Shown here: positions 42,800-51,709 of the stretch, one piece after another
How positions within the stretch are numbered: position 1 is the stretch's first letter
How the letters are laid out: each line of letters opens with the position of its first letter
NCBI RefSeq assembly: GCF_030064165.1
Contig: NZ_CP125947.1
Location: forward strand, 248,001-312,000
DNA: 64,000 nucleotides
Reading direction: 5' to 3'
Source of the DNA: Comamonas resistens
GTDB lineage: Bacteria; Pseudomonadota; Gammaproteobacteria; Burkholderiales; Burkholderiaceae_C
Notes under the pieces: model-generated
The model's database searches: none
Seen by the model: the letters and a program-made list of their open reading frames with translations, nothing else
What the model was told of the DNA's origin: nothing
Position numbers and translations under genes: made by a program

Positions 42800-43252
42800 A
42801 TGGCCCGCATCCAATTCGAGCTTCCCGCGCAGTTTCTGTTCTCCACCGAGATGCAGATCTACATCAGCCACGTCAACCAGGGCGGCCATCTGGACAACGC
42901 CCAGTTGCTGACCCTGGTGTCCGAGGCGCGCGTGCGTTTTTTCAAGCATCTGGGCTACCGCGAGTCGGACGTACAAGGCCATGGCGTGGTGGTGGGCGAC
43001 ATCGTGGCCCAGTACAAGTCCGAAGGCTTTCACGGCGAGACCATGCGCGTGGAGATGACGCCGGCCGACCCCAACAAGTACGGCTTTGACCTGGTCTTTC
43101 GCATGACCGAGACAGCCAGCGCCCGCGAGGTGGCGCGCGGCAAGGTCGGCGTGGTGTTCGTGGCCAGGGGCGAACGCAAGGTGGCGGCTATTCCCGAGGC
43201 ATTGCGGCTGGCGCTGTTCGGCGCTGATCCTCAAACCAGGCCGCTCGCCTAG
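42800..43252 (+). CDS. Acyl-CoA thioesterase, hotdog fold
   Basis: A 150-residue protein of the YbgC/4-hydroxybenzoyl-CoA thioesterase-like group. The strand-helix pattern is LFSTEMQIYISHVNQGGHLD, NAQLLTLVSEARVRFFKHLG, then GVVVGDIVAQYKSEGFHGET and ARGKVGVVFVARGERKVAAI. The usual catalytic Asp of YbgC (YxDTDxxG) is replaced by HVNQGGHLDN, as in the thioesterase subgroup of this fold. I chose ATG 42800 because the upstream frame lies in the repeat. The stop overlaps that of the convergent hydrolase. Confidence 0.8.
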   Translation: MARIQFELPAQFLFSTEMQIYISHVNQGGHLDNAQLLTLVSEARVRFFKHLGYRESDVQGHGVVVGDIVAQYKSEGFHGETMRVEMTPADPNKYGFDLVFRMTETASAREVARGKVGVVFVARGERKVAAIPEALRLALFGADPQTRPLA

Positions 43253-44049
43253 CCGGCGGAATTCGCGAACCGCGCCACGGCATCCCACAGTGCGGGAGCC
43301 CGCAAAATGCTGGAGTGCCCCGTGTGCGGCAGGGTCAGCACTTCCACGGCTTTGCCCTTGAGGCTTGCCAGCAGGGCATCGGTGCGTGCAGGGGCCACCG
43401 TATCGTCGTGGCTGGCGCGCAGCACCAAAATGGGCCCCGAGTAGCCCTGCAGATGCGCGGCGGAATCAAACGGGTCGCGCAGCAGCAGCTTTACAGGCAG
43501 CCAGCCATACATGCCGCGTACCGTGTTGAGCATGCTGTCAAAAGGGGTGATCAGCACCAGCTGATCGGGTTGGCGTAGCTCCGCCACGGCAGAGGCCACG
43601 CCCGTGCCCAGGCTGCGCCCGATCACCGTGATGGGTTGCTGCGGGTGCAGATGCCTGACTTCATCGAACAGGGCCACGGCATCCTGCGTCAGCAGCGGCT
43701 CGGAAGGCTGGCCTTCGCTGGCGCCATAGCCGCGGTAAGCCAGCATATAGATATCGCTGTGGGGAAAGGTCTGCGTCAGGAGCGGCAGGTGGTGCTCGAT
43801 GTTCTCGGCATTGCCGCCAAAGTAGAGCACCACGCCGCGGACCTTGCCCTCTGCCGGATGCCACTGCCAGCCGCGTAGCAGCACATCACGCTGCAGCGAG
43901 AAATTGGTCTGTTCCTGCGGCAGCTGCGTGAGCCCGCCCTGGAAAATCATGTTGCGCTGCTGCGCAAACATATAGCCGCAGATGCAAAGATAGAGCGCCA
44001 CGCACAGGGCGATCAGCCAGAGCAGGAGCTTGAGCAGCTTGGAGGGCAT
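43249..44049 (-). CDS. Membrane-anchored alpha/beta hydrolase (YfhR/BEM46-like)
   Basis: A 266-residue protein. An N-terminal helix (residues about 4-28, KLLKLLLWLIALCVALYLCI) anchors a serine hydrolase domain. The nucleophile lies in VIGRSLGTGVAS (GxSxG). The acid is probably the Asp in LRASHDDTVAPA, and the His sits in LPHTGHSSIL. AYRGYGASEGQPS is typical of the BEM46/YfhR group, whose substrates are unknown. I chose the start at 44049 because the upstream frame crosses hairpins and repeats. Confidence 0.83.
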   Translation of the reverse strand: MPSKLLKLLLWLIALCVALYLCICGYMFAQQRNMIFQGGLTQLPQEQTNFSLQRDVLLRGWQWHPAEGKVRGVVLYFGGNAENIEHHLPLLTQTFPHSDIYMLAYRGYGASEGQPSEPLLTQDAVALFDEVRHLHPQQPITVIGRSLGTGVASAVAELRQPDQLVLITPFDSMLNTVRGMYGWLPVKLLLRDPFDSAAHLQGYSGPILVLRASHDDTVAPARTDALLASLKGKAVEVLTLPHTGHSSILRAPALWDAVARFANSAG

Positions 44050-44149
44050 GGATGGGTATGAAGTGATGCGGGGCTGCGCCGAATTGTGCGCAGATTTTTG
44101 TGACCCCTGTGTGCGCTTTATCTGGGCTTTATGTAAACGATGTTCTTTA

Positions 44150-44198
44150 AATTGATAGCTGGTAGCGCTTGTGGGGTTTGGGTAGGAGGCTGATTTCG
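44150..44198 (+). repeat. TGATAGC-family repeat, long form
   Basis: AATTGATAGCTGGTAGCGCT, TGTGGGGTTTGGGTAGGAGG, CTGATTTCG. It shows the full head and tail of the family. Confidence 0.7.
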
Positions 44199-44376
44199 CC
44201 ACAAATCTTGTGGGCTGACCGCTCCCACCCGTCTGGCTGCAGGTTTGCCCGGAGCGAAGCGCAGGGACGCAGACAATCGGGTTGTGTTCTTTGCTCACTT
44301 TCTTGCACAAGCAAGAAAGTGAGTCGCCAGCCGGGGCGAAATCCCGGCCTCTGTCGTGAACGACGGAACGGTGCTG

Positions 44377-44399
44377 TTTTGATAGCTGCCCGTAGCAAC
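44377..44399 (+). repeat. TGATAGC-family repeat
   Basis: TTTTGATAGCTGCCCGTAGC, just past the stop of the nuclease-like gene and pointing toward it. Confidence 0.6.
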
Positions 44400-44410
44400 C
44401 TAGCCTGTGT

Positions 44411-45103
44411 TCACACTCCTGGCAAAAAATACCCCGCCCTATGCTGATTCCGGCTGCTGCTGATGCACAGCTTGAGCCGCGCCTCCATGTACTGCCGCAC
44501 TTCCGAGCGATCGCACATCTGCGCCAGGTCTTCCCAGTAGAGCAAGCTGGTGAAGGATGTCTTGGACGGCTCTGCGGTATCGGCCTCGGCCGCTCCCGCG
44601 GGCGCAGCCGGGGTGGGCACAAAGATCGGCACGTTCACGGGGGCATAGTGCTGCACGGGGCGGCCTGCGGCTTCTTCCTTGCGGCGTGAGGTCAGCACAA
44701 AGTAATGCTGTCTGGCGCCAGCCAGATGGGGCTTTTTCTCGGCGTCGAAGACCTTATCCAGTCGCTCCAGGCCTTTGGCCACATCGGCGGCATAGGTCCA
44801 ATTCGTCAGGTACTTGGTTTCTATGAACAGAAACACCTGGCGTGCGGGGTCGGAGATCAACACGTCGGACAGCTTGCTGCGCAGGCGCTCATGGCACAGA
44901 TAGGCGTGGGTGTCGAACGAGACATTGGGGCTGTGCAGGCCCAGGTCTTCGCGCCCCGAGACTTCCTGGATATAGCGGTTGAACAGCGTGATGCGCTTGG
45001 TGTAGCCGGGCGTGAATTCGTTGAAGAAGTAACCGGCAAAAAACTTGGTGCAGAGGTTGCGCTCTTTTTCGGATTCGATGAGGGAGGCGTTCGAGAAGAT
45101 CAC
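44411..45103 (-). CDS. Possible PD-(D/E)XK nuclease-like protein
   Basis: A 230-residue soluble protein that I cannot assign to a named family. Residues 78-97 read KLSDVLISDPARQVFLFIETK in outline: Asp80 on a strand, then Glu95-Thr-Lys97, the spacing and hydrophobic setting of a PD-(D/E)XK metal site. Glu9/Glu12 on an earlier helix could complete it. A Pro/Ala-rich linker near 165-180 separates a short C-terminal helical part. I chose GTG 45103 (IFSNASLIESEKERN), which has AGGA upstream. It is a single gene downstream of gatB on the same strand. Confidence 0.55.
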   Translation of the reverse strand: MIFSNASLIESEKERNLCTKFFAGYFFNEFTPGYTKRITLFNRYIQEVSGREDLGLHSPNVSFDTHAYLCHERLRSKLSDVLISDPARQVFLFIETKYLTNWTYAADVAKGLERLDKVFDAEKKPHLAGARQHYFVLTSRRKEEAAGRPVQHYAPVNVPIFVPTPAAPAGAAEADTAEPSKTSFTSLLYWEDLAQMCDRSEVRQYMEARLKLCISSSRNQHRAGYFLPGV

Positions 45104-45154
45104 TGAATTTTTCCTGGGCAGGCGGCACAGGGCATGGGGAGCGGCAAATAACGA

Positions 45155-45181
45155 GGCCGCAGGCATATGCTGCCTGCGGCC
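45155..45181. terminator. Perfect 11-bp hairpin after gatB
   Basis: GGCCGCAGGCA (45155-45165), loop TATGC, TGCCTGCGGCC (45171-45181). It lies 75 bp past the gatB stop. The tail on the minus strand (TCGTTATTTG) is only moderately T-rich, so termination may be partial. Confidence 0.55.
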
Positions 45182-45255
45182 CTTAGAGCGTGCTCACATT
45201 ATCTGAGGTCACAGGCACGCCTGTAACGACGTGCTTGTAACAGAGTTGGCTGTTC

Positions 45256-46713
45256 TCAGGCCAGCTTGGCCTTGAGCAGCTCGTTGACCTGGCCGGGGTT
45301 GGCCTTGCCCTTGGAGGCCTTCATGACCTGACCGACCAGGGCGTTGAAGGCCTTGTCCTTGCCGGCGCGGTATTGCTCGACGTTGGCGGGGTTGGCCGCA
45401 ATCACCTCGTTGATGATGGCTTCCAGCGCGCCGGTGTCGTTGGACTGCTTGAGGTCCTTGGCTTCGATGATGGCGTCCACATCGGAGCCTTCACCGGTCC
45501 ACAGCGCCTCGAACACCTGCTTGGCCGAGTTGTTACTGATGACATTGCCGTGGATGCGGGCGATCAGGGTGCCCAGCTGCTCGGCGCTGACCTTGACCTG
45601 GTCCATGCCGATCTCTTCCATGTTCAGGCGGCGCGAGATCTCGCCCATCACCCAGTTGGACGCCAGCTTGGGCTGGCCGCAGGCCTTGGCGGCGGCTTCA
45701 AAGTAGGCGGCCATGGCCTGGCTTTGCGTCAGCGTGGTGGCGTCGTACTCGGGCAGACCGTAGCTTTCCACAAAGCGCGCGGCCATGGTGCGGGGCAGCT
45801 CGGGCATTTCGGCCTTGACCTGCGCCACCCATTCGGGCGCCACGACCAGCGGTGGCAGGTCGGGGTCGGGGAAGTAGCGGTAGTCGGCCGCGTCTTCCTT
45901 GGTGCGCATGGCGCGGGTCTCGCCCGTGTCGGGGTTGAACAGCACGGTGGCCTGCTGGATCTTGTGGCCGTCCTCGATCTGCTCGATCTGCCAGAGGATT
46001 TCGTAATCGATGGCGATCTGCATATTCCTGAACGAGTTCAGGTTCTTGATCTCGCGGCGTGTGCCCAGCGGCTGGCCAGGCTTGCGCACGGAGACGTTGG
46101 CGTCGCAGCGAAACGAGCCTTCCTGCATATTGCCGTCGCAGATGCCGATCCAGGTGACGATCTTGTGCAGTTCCTTGGCATAGGCCACGGCTTCGGCGGT
46201 GGAGCGGATATCGGGCTCGGTCACGATTTCCAGCAGCGGCGTGCCGGCGCGGTTCAAATCGATGCCGGACTGGCCGATGAACTCGTCGTGCACGGACTTG
46301 CCGGCATCTTCCTCCAGGTGGGCGCGCACCAGGCGCACGGTCTTGAGGACGTTGTTCTTGCCTTCTTCCAGGTAGAAGCTGACCTCGCCGCCCTGTACCA
46401 CGGGGATCTCGAACTGGGAGATCTGGTAGCCCTTGGGCAGGTCGGGGTAGAAGTAGTTCTTGCGCGCGAAGATGGAACGCGGCGCAATCGTCGAGCCCAG
46501 CGACAGGCCGAGCTTGATCGCGCATTCCACGGCCTTTTTGTTCATCACCGGCAGCGTGCCGGGCAGGGCCAGGTCCACGGCGCAGGCCTGGGTGTTGGGC
46601 TCGGCGCCGAAGGCGGTGCTGGCACGGCTGAAGATCTTGCTGTTGGTCGCCAGCTGGGCGTGGGTTTCAAAGCCGATGACGACTTCGTAGCCATTGATCA
46701 GTTTCACAGTCAT
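45256..46713 (-). CDS. gatB: Asp-tRNA(Asn)/Glu-tRNA(Gln) amidotransferase subunit B
   Basis: A 485-residue protein with [20 protein letters not shown] at the start. The kinase core has [20 protein letters not shown], and [17 protein letters not shown] and [10 protein letters not shown] follow. The C-terminal YqeY-like helical domain recognises tRNA. GatB activates the mischarged Glu or Asp on tRNA with ATP, and ammonia from GatA completes the amide. It lies 114 bp after gatA, a gap holding a dispersed repeat. The start at 46713 is standard. Confidence 0.96.
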   Translation of the reverse strand: MTVKLINGYEVVIGFETHAQLATNSKIFSRASTAFGAEPNTQACAVDLALPGTLPVMNKKAVECAIKLGLSLGSTIAPRSIFARKNYFYPDLPKGYQISQFEIPVVQGGEVSFYLEEGKNNVLKTVRLVRAHLEEDAGKSVHDEFIGQSGIDLNRAGTPLLEIVTEPDIRSTAEAVAYAKELHKIVTWIGICDGNMQEGSFRCDANVSVRKPGQPLGTRREIKNLNSFRNMQIAIDYEILWQIEQIEDGHKIQQATVLFNPDTGETRAMRTKEDAADYRYFPDPDLPPLVVAPEWVAQVKAEMPELPRTMAARFVESYGLPEYDATTLTQSQAMAAYFEAAAKACGQPKLASNWVMGEISRRLNMEEIGMDQVKVSAEQLGTLIARIHGNVISNNSAKQVFEALWTGEGSDVDAIIEAKDLKQSNDTGALEAIINEVIAANPANVEQYRAGKDKAFNALVGQVMKASKGKANPGQVNELLKAKLA

Positions 46714-46737
46714 TGCTCTGTGTGTCCTAACTGCTAA

Positions 46738-46826
46738 AAGTGAAGCGGCTTGCGCATGATCTGTATGCGTTTCAGGCTTATTCGATGCTGAAATCCAATC
46801 AATACAAGCGCAAGCGGCTATAAATT
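46738..46826 (-). repeat. TGATAGC-family repeat, diverged pair
   Basis: Minus strand: TTTATAGCCGCTTGCGCTTG begins just after the gatA TAA stop, and a second related arm, ATCATGCGCAAGCCGCTTC, closes it. It occupies nearly the whole gatA-gatB gap. Confidence 0.55.
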
Positions 46827-46827
46827 T

Positions 46828-48318
46828 TTAAATGCCTTTGGGCTGCTTCAGGTGGAAGTCGGTGGCTTGCTGGAAGCGGTGAGCGGCGTTGAGCAGCCTG
46901 CTTTCGCTGAAGTAGTTGCCGATGAGCTGCAGGCCCACGGGCAGGCCGCCGTCGCCAAAGCCTGCGGGCAGGCTGAGACCGGGCAGGCCGGCCAGCGATG
47001 CGGGCAGGGTGAAGATGTCGGCCAGATAGTTGCTCACGGGGTCGGCCTTGCCGCCAATCGCCCAGGCCGTGGTGGGCGCGGCAGCGCCGGCGATGACGTC
47101 GCAGTCCTTGAAGGCGGCCTGGAAGTCGTCGGCAATCATGCGGCGGATCTTCTGCGCCTGCAGATAGTAGGCGTCGTAATAGCCTTCGGACAGCACGTAG
47201 GCGCCGATCATGATGCGGCGCTTGACCTCGTCGCCAAAGCCTTCGGCGCGGGTCTTTTTGTACATATCGTTGAGGTCTTCGTACTTGGCGGCGCGGTGGC
47301 CGAACTTCACGCCGTCAAAGCGCGACAGATTGGACGAAGCCTCGGCCGGAGCCAGGATGTAGTACACGGGCACGGACAGCTCGGTGCGCGGCAGGCTCAC
47401 GGGCACCAGCTTGGCGCCCAGCTTCTCGTATTCCTTGAGCGCGGCGTCCACGGCGACGCGCACGTCGCCGGCCAGGCCTTCGCCGAAGAATTCGGCCGGA
47501 ATGCCGATGCGCAGGCCTTCAATCGAGTCGTTCAGCTTGGCTGTGAAGTCTTCGGCCGGGTAGTCCAGGCTGGTGGAGTCGCGGTCCAGATCGGGGCCGC
47601 ACATCTCGGAGAGCAGCAGCGCGCAATCTTCGGCGCTGCGGCCCATGGGGCCGGCCTGGTCGAGCGACGAGGCAAAGGCGATCATGCCGTAGCGGCTGGC
47701 GCGGCCGTAGGTGGGCTTGATGCCGGTGATGCCGCAAAACGATGCGGGCTGGCGGATCGAGCCGCCGGTGTCGGTGCCGGTCACGGCCGGGGCCAGGCGC
47801 GCGGCCACGGCAGCGGCCGAGCCGCCGGACGAGCCGCCGGGCACGCGATTCGTATCCCAGGGGTTGCGCACGGGCTGGGGCTCAGCAAAGCCCACGGGGG
47901 CCACGGCCGAGTTCTCGTTGGCGCCGCCCATGGCGAATTCGTCGCAATTGAGCTTGCCCAGGGTGACTACGCCGGCATCGGCGAGCTTCTTCACCACGGT
48001 GGCGTCGAACGGCGACTGGTAGCCTTCCAGCATCTTGCTGGCCGCGGTGCTGGGGAAGTCCTTGGTGACGAAGATGTCCTTGTGGGCAATGGGCACGCCG
48101 GCCAGCTTGCCGCCCTGGCCTGCGGCGATCAGGGCATCGGCGGCCCTGGCCTGGGCCAGGGTGGCGTCTTCATCGATGGAAACAAAAGCACCCAGGTTCT
48201 GGTGCTGCCTGGCGCGGGCCAGGAAATGCTGGGCGGCTTCGGTGGCCGAGACCTGTTTGGCGCGCAGTTGCGCGGCCAGCTCGGCCACGCTCAGGTGATG
48301 GAGTTCGGTTTGGCTCAT
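46828..48318 (-). CDS. gatA: Asp-tRNA(Asn)/Glu-tRNA(Gln) amidotransferase subunit A
   Basis: A 496-residue amidase-signature protein that releases ammonia from glutamine and channels it to GatB. The Ser-cisSer-Lys triad is visible: Lys in IAHKDIFVT, and the two serines in [20 protein letters not shown] and [19 protein letters not shown]. It is translated 21 bp after gatC. The gap to gatB contains a repeat. Confidence 0.96.
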   Translation of the reverse strand: MSQTELHHLSVAELAAQLRAKQVSATEAAQHFLARARQHQNLGAFVSIDEDATLAQARAADALIAAGQGGKLAGVPIAHKDIFVTKDFPSTAASKMLEGYQSPFDATVVKKLADAGVVTLGKLNCDEFAMGGANENSAVAPVGFAEPQPVRNPWDTNRVPGGSSGGSAAAVAARLAPAVTGTDTGGSIRQPASFCGITGIKPTYGRASRYGMIAFASSLDQAGPMGRSAEDCALLLSEMCGPDLDRDSTSLDYPAEDFTAKLNDSIEGLRIGIPAEFFGEGLAGDVRVAVDAALKEYEKLGAKLVPVSLPRTELSVPVYYILAPAEASSNLSRFDGVKFGHRAAKYEDLNDMYKKTRAEGFGDEVKRRIMIGAYVLSEGYYDAYYLQAQKIRRMIADDFQAAFKDCDVIAGAAAPTTAWAIGGKADPVSNYLADIFTLPASLAGLPGLSLPAGFGDGGLPVGLQLIGNYFSESRLLNAAHRFQQATDFHLKQPKGI

Positions 48319-48339
48319 TGTTCTTTGCTTCCTGCGCGT

Positions 48340-48639
48340 TTACTCGATGACCTTGGGCACCAGGAAGTAGCCTTTCTCGGCCGCCGGTGCGTTGTGCATA
48401 TTGGCGTCGCGGTTGTCGGACTCGCTGACCAGATCGTCGCGCAGCCGCAAGGCGATGTCCTGGATGGCCGCCACCGGATGTGACAGCGGGCTGACGCCCG
48501 AGGTATCCACAGCCTGCATTTTTTCGACGATGCCGAAAAAGTTGTTAAGTTGCGCGAGCATGCGCTTACTTTCGTCTTGTGACAGTTCGAGGCGGGCCAG
48601 ATTGGCGATACGCGCAATGTCTTGATCGTTCAGTGCCAT
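48340..48639 (-). CDS. gatC: Asp-tRNA(Asn)/Glu-tRNA(Gln) amidotransferase subunit C
   Basis: A 99-residue protein ([20 protein letters not shown]...[20 protein letters not shown]) that wraps around and stabilises the GatA-GatB interface. It is the first gene of gatCAB. Presence of the operon implies that the organism makes Gln-tRNA and/or Asn-tRNA by transamidation. It is divergent from mreB, a neighbourhood I recall as conserved in betaproteobacteria. Confidence 0.95.
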   Translation of the reverse strand: MALNDQDIARIANLARLELSQDESKRMLAQLNNFFGIVEKMQAVDTSGVSPLSHPVAAIQDIALRLRDDLVSESDNRDANMHNAPAAEKGYFLVPKVIE

Positions 48640-48852
48640 AGAAATTATTTAACAGGGCAGCCGCATGTAAAGCAGTGTTTCTAACCCTGACAGTAGAAGT
48701 TATTCACAGGGGATACGGTATTATCTCGGCTTTGCCGCAATACCTCCGACCGGCTGGTCATTGTGCAAAAAAAGCCCACCCACCCAGACTCCCTTACCTT
48801 ACACCCCGGCGACGGCCAGCCGATGCGCAAGCCGTGCCTGAGAGGACCTTGA
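48640..48852. promoter_or_regulatory. Divergent promoter region gatC / mreB
   Basis: 213 bp. TTATTCACA at 48700-48708 fits the DnaA-box consensus TTWTNCACA, and TATTAT follows nearby as a possible -10. The mreB promoter is expected here. No hairpin or gene is seen. Confidence 0.4.
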
Positions 48853-49896
<1,044 letters not shown>

Positions 49897-50068
49897 TCGT
49901 CGCTGGGCATTGTGGAGTGCGGCAGTACGCGGCATAGTGCGCGTACTGCTACACCAATGACCAAACAGGGCTTGAGTCCGTGATACGCCTGCACACCGCG
50001 CTCTCTTTTTGCATGTCCTCTTCCCGGGCAGGGAAGCGGGCATTTTTGGTCACGCAAACGGGACGCTC

Positions 50069-51052
50069 ATGACACTGGAAACGCTGGACCATCGCGCGCC
50101 ATCGCTGTTCAAGCAGCAGGCCTCCCGCACCTCGCAGCTCGCCCTCTACAGCGCCTTGGCGCTGTTTTTGATGGTGGCCGATGCGCGTTTCAAGATCACG
50201 GCGCCAATTCGCACCGCAGTGTCTGCGGCGCTGGCTCCCGTGCAGTGGCTGGTGGCCCAGCCTGTGCAGGCCTATCAGAATGCCAGCCGTTATGCCGAGG
50301 TGCAGCAGCAGGCCGTAGCCCGCGAAGATGCCGCACGCAAGGAGCTGGTGGTGATGGCCCAGCGCGCCGAGCTGGCCGAAGAGCTGCTTCAGGAAAACAC
50401 CCATCTGCGTGCCATGCTGGAGCTGCGCGAACGCAGCTTGACCCCGGGGCAGGTGGCTGAGGTGGTCTATGACAGTCCCGACCCTTACACGCGCCGCGTG
50501 GTGATCGACAAGGGACAGGTGGACAAGATCGAACCGGGCTCTCCGGTGCTCGACGAAAAAGGCGTGATCGGCCAGGTCACACGCGTCTATCCCACACGCG
50601 CCGAGGTCACGCTGCTGATCGACCGCGACCAGGCCATTCCCGTGTTCAACCCCCGTACCGGCGCGCGCAGCGTGGCCTATGGGGATGCCTCCTCTTCCCG
50701 TGCCGGTGGGCTGGAGCTGCGCTTCATGCCCAGCAATGCCGATGTGCAGGAGGGCGACCTGCTGACGACCAGCGGCGTCGATGGTCTCTACCCCCAGGGC
50801 CTGCCTGTTGCCAAGGTGGTGACGGTGGACCGCCGCGCCGACTCGGCGTTCACCCGTATTTATTGCGAGCCCGTGGGCCGGGTGCAGGGCGTGCGCCATG
50901 TGATGGTGCTCAAGCCGCTGAACCGCACCGAGCACCCCGAGGCTGCGAACATGGCCGCGCAGGCGGAAGCCGAAAAAGCTGACCGCGCTGCCAAGGTCCG
51001 CAGCAAGAAGGAAAAGGCAGCTGCCGAAAAAGCTGCAAAGGATCCCGCATGA
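50069..51052 (+). CDS. mreC: Rod shape-determining protein MreC
   Basis: A 327-residue membrane protein. A transmembrane helix near residues 22-40 (LALYSALALFLMVADARF) is followed by a coiled coil (about 70-115, QQQAVAREDAARKELVVMAQ and onward) and the periplasmic beta domain (VVIDKGQVDKIEPGSPVLDE; TSGVDGLYPQGLPVAKVVTV). It links MreB to PBP2. The Lys/Ala/Glu-rich C-terminal tail (residues about 295-327) is longer than in E. coli. I chose ATG 50069; the stop overlaps mreD. Confidence 0.93.
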   Translation: MTLETLDHRAPSLFKQQASRTSQLALYSALALFLMVADARFKITAPIRTAVSAALAPVQWLVAQPVQAYQNASRYAEVQQQAVAREDAARKELVVMAQRAELAEELLQENTHLRAMLELRERSLTPGQVAEVVYDSPDPYTRRVVIDKGQVDKIEPGSPVLDEKGVIGQVTRVYPTRAEVTLLIDRDQAIPVFNPRTGARSVAYGDASSSRAGGLELRFMPSNADVQEGDLLTTSGVDGLYPQGLPVAKVVTVDRRADSAFTRIYCEPVGRVQGVRHVMVLKPLNRTEHPEAANMAAQAEAEKADRAAKVRSKKEKAAAEKAAKDPA

Positions 51053-51567
51053 TCATGCCGCGCGGCCAGCAGCTGTTGCTGCCGGTCAATCCTCTTTTCA
51101 TTGTCTTCACGCTGCTGCTGGCGCTGTTCATCAACATGCTGCCGCTGGGGCGCATCATCTGGTTGCCGGACTGGCTGATGGTGTTGCTGGCTTTCTGGAG
51201 CCTGAACCAGCCCCAGCGCGTGGGCCTGGGCATTGCTTTTGCGCTGGGTCTCATCATGGATGTGGACCGAGGCTCGCTGCTGGGCCAGCATGCAATGGCC
51301 TATACGCTGCTGGTCTTCGTGACGGGCTGGATGAGCCGCCGTCTGCTTTGGTTTTCAAGCCCCATACAGGCATTGCATCTGCTGCCGCTGTTTGCCCTGG
51401 CACATGGCGTGCAGGTGCTGCTGCGCGTGGCAGCGGGAGGCATCTTCCCTGGGCCCTGGTTTCTGTTGGCGGCGGTGATCGAGACCTTGCTGTGGCCGAT
51501 AGTCAGCGTGCTGTTGCTGGCGCCGCAGCGTCGTGCGCCCGACAGCGACGAAAACCGTCCTCTGTGA
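51049..51567 (+). CDS. mreD: Rod shape-determining protein MreD
   Basis: A 172-residue protein with about five membrane helices (LLLPVNPLFIVFTLLLALFI; LMVLLAFWSLNQPQRVGLGI, and onward). Its start overlaps the mreC stop as ATGA, so it is translationally coupled. It completes the MreBCD complex. A 100-bp dispersed repeat separates it from mrdA. Confidence 0.92.
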   Translation: MIMPRGQQLLLPVNPLFIVFTLLLALFINMLPLGRIIWLPDWLMVLLAFWSLNQPQRVGLGIAFALGLIMDVDRGSLLGQHAMAYTLLVFVTGWMSRRLLWFSSPIQALHLLPLFALAHGVQVLLRVAAGGIFPGPWFLLAAVIETLLWPIVSVLLLAPQRRAPDSDENRPL

Positions 51568-51572
51568 TGCAA

Positions 51573-51688
51573 CACCCCCTGAGTCGCTTCGCGCCTTCCC
51601 CCTCTCTACGCGCTGCGCGCTATGGGAGGGGGACGCAGCCCTCGCTGCGGGGCGGCCCTTGCTCGGCTGCCCGCGCTTGGGACGCGCC
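51573..51688 (+). repeat. Stop-codon-adjacent dispersed repeat, copy 2 of 4
   Basis: Begins ACCCCCTGAGTCGCTTCGCG six nt after the mreD stop, continues CCTTCCCCCTCTCTACGCGC, and ends near GACGCGCCAATTTCGC. It fills most of the mreD-mrdA gap. Confidence 0.8.
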
Positions 51689-51709
51689 AATTTCGCGGGT
51701 AACTGAATC

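Larger units (their letters stand above)
44050..44410. other. 361-bp gap with two repeats around a perfect hairpin
   Basis: TGATAGC-family repeats at 44150-44198 and 44377-44399 flank a segment with a perfect 13-bp stem, arms 44294-44306 and 44311-44323 with loop ACAA. GCCGGGGCGAAATCCCGGCC follows just downstream and can also pair. No gene is supported. The hairpin block resembles dispersed elements I recall from other proteobacteria. Confidence 0.55.
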
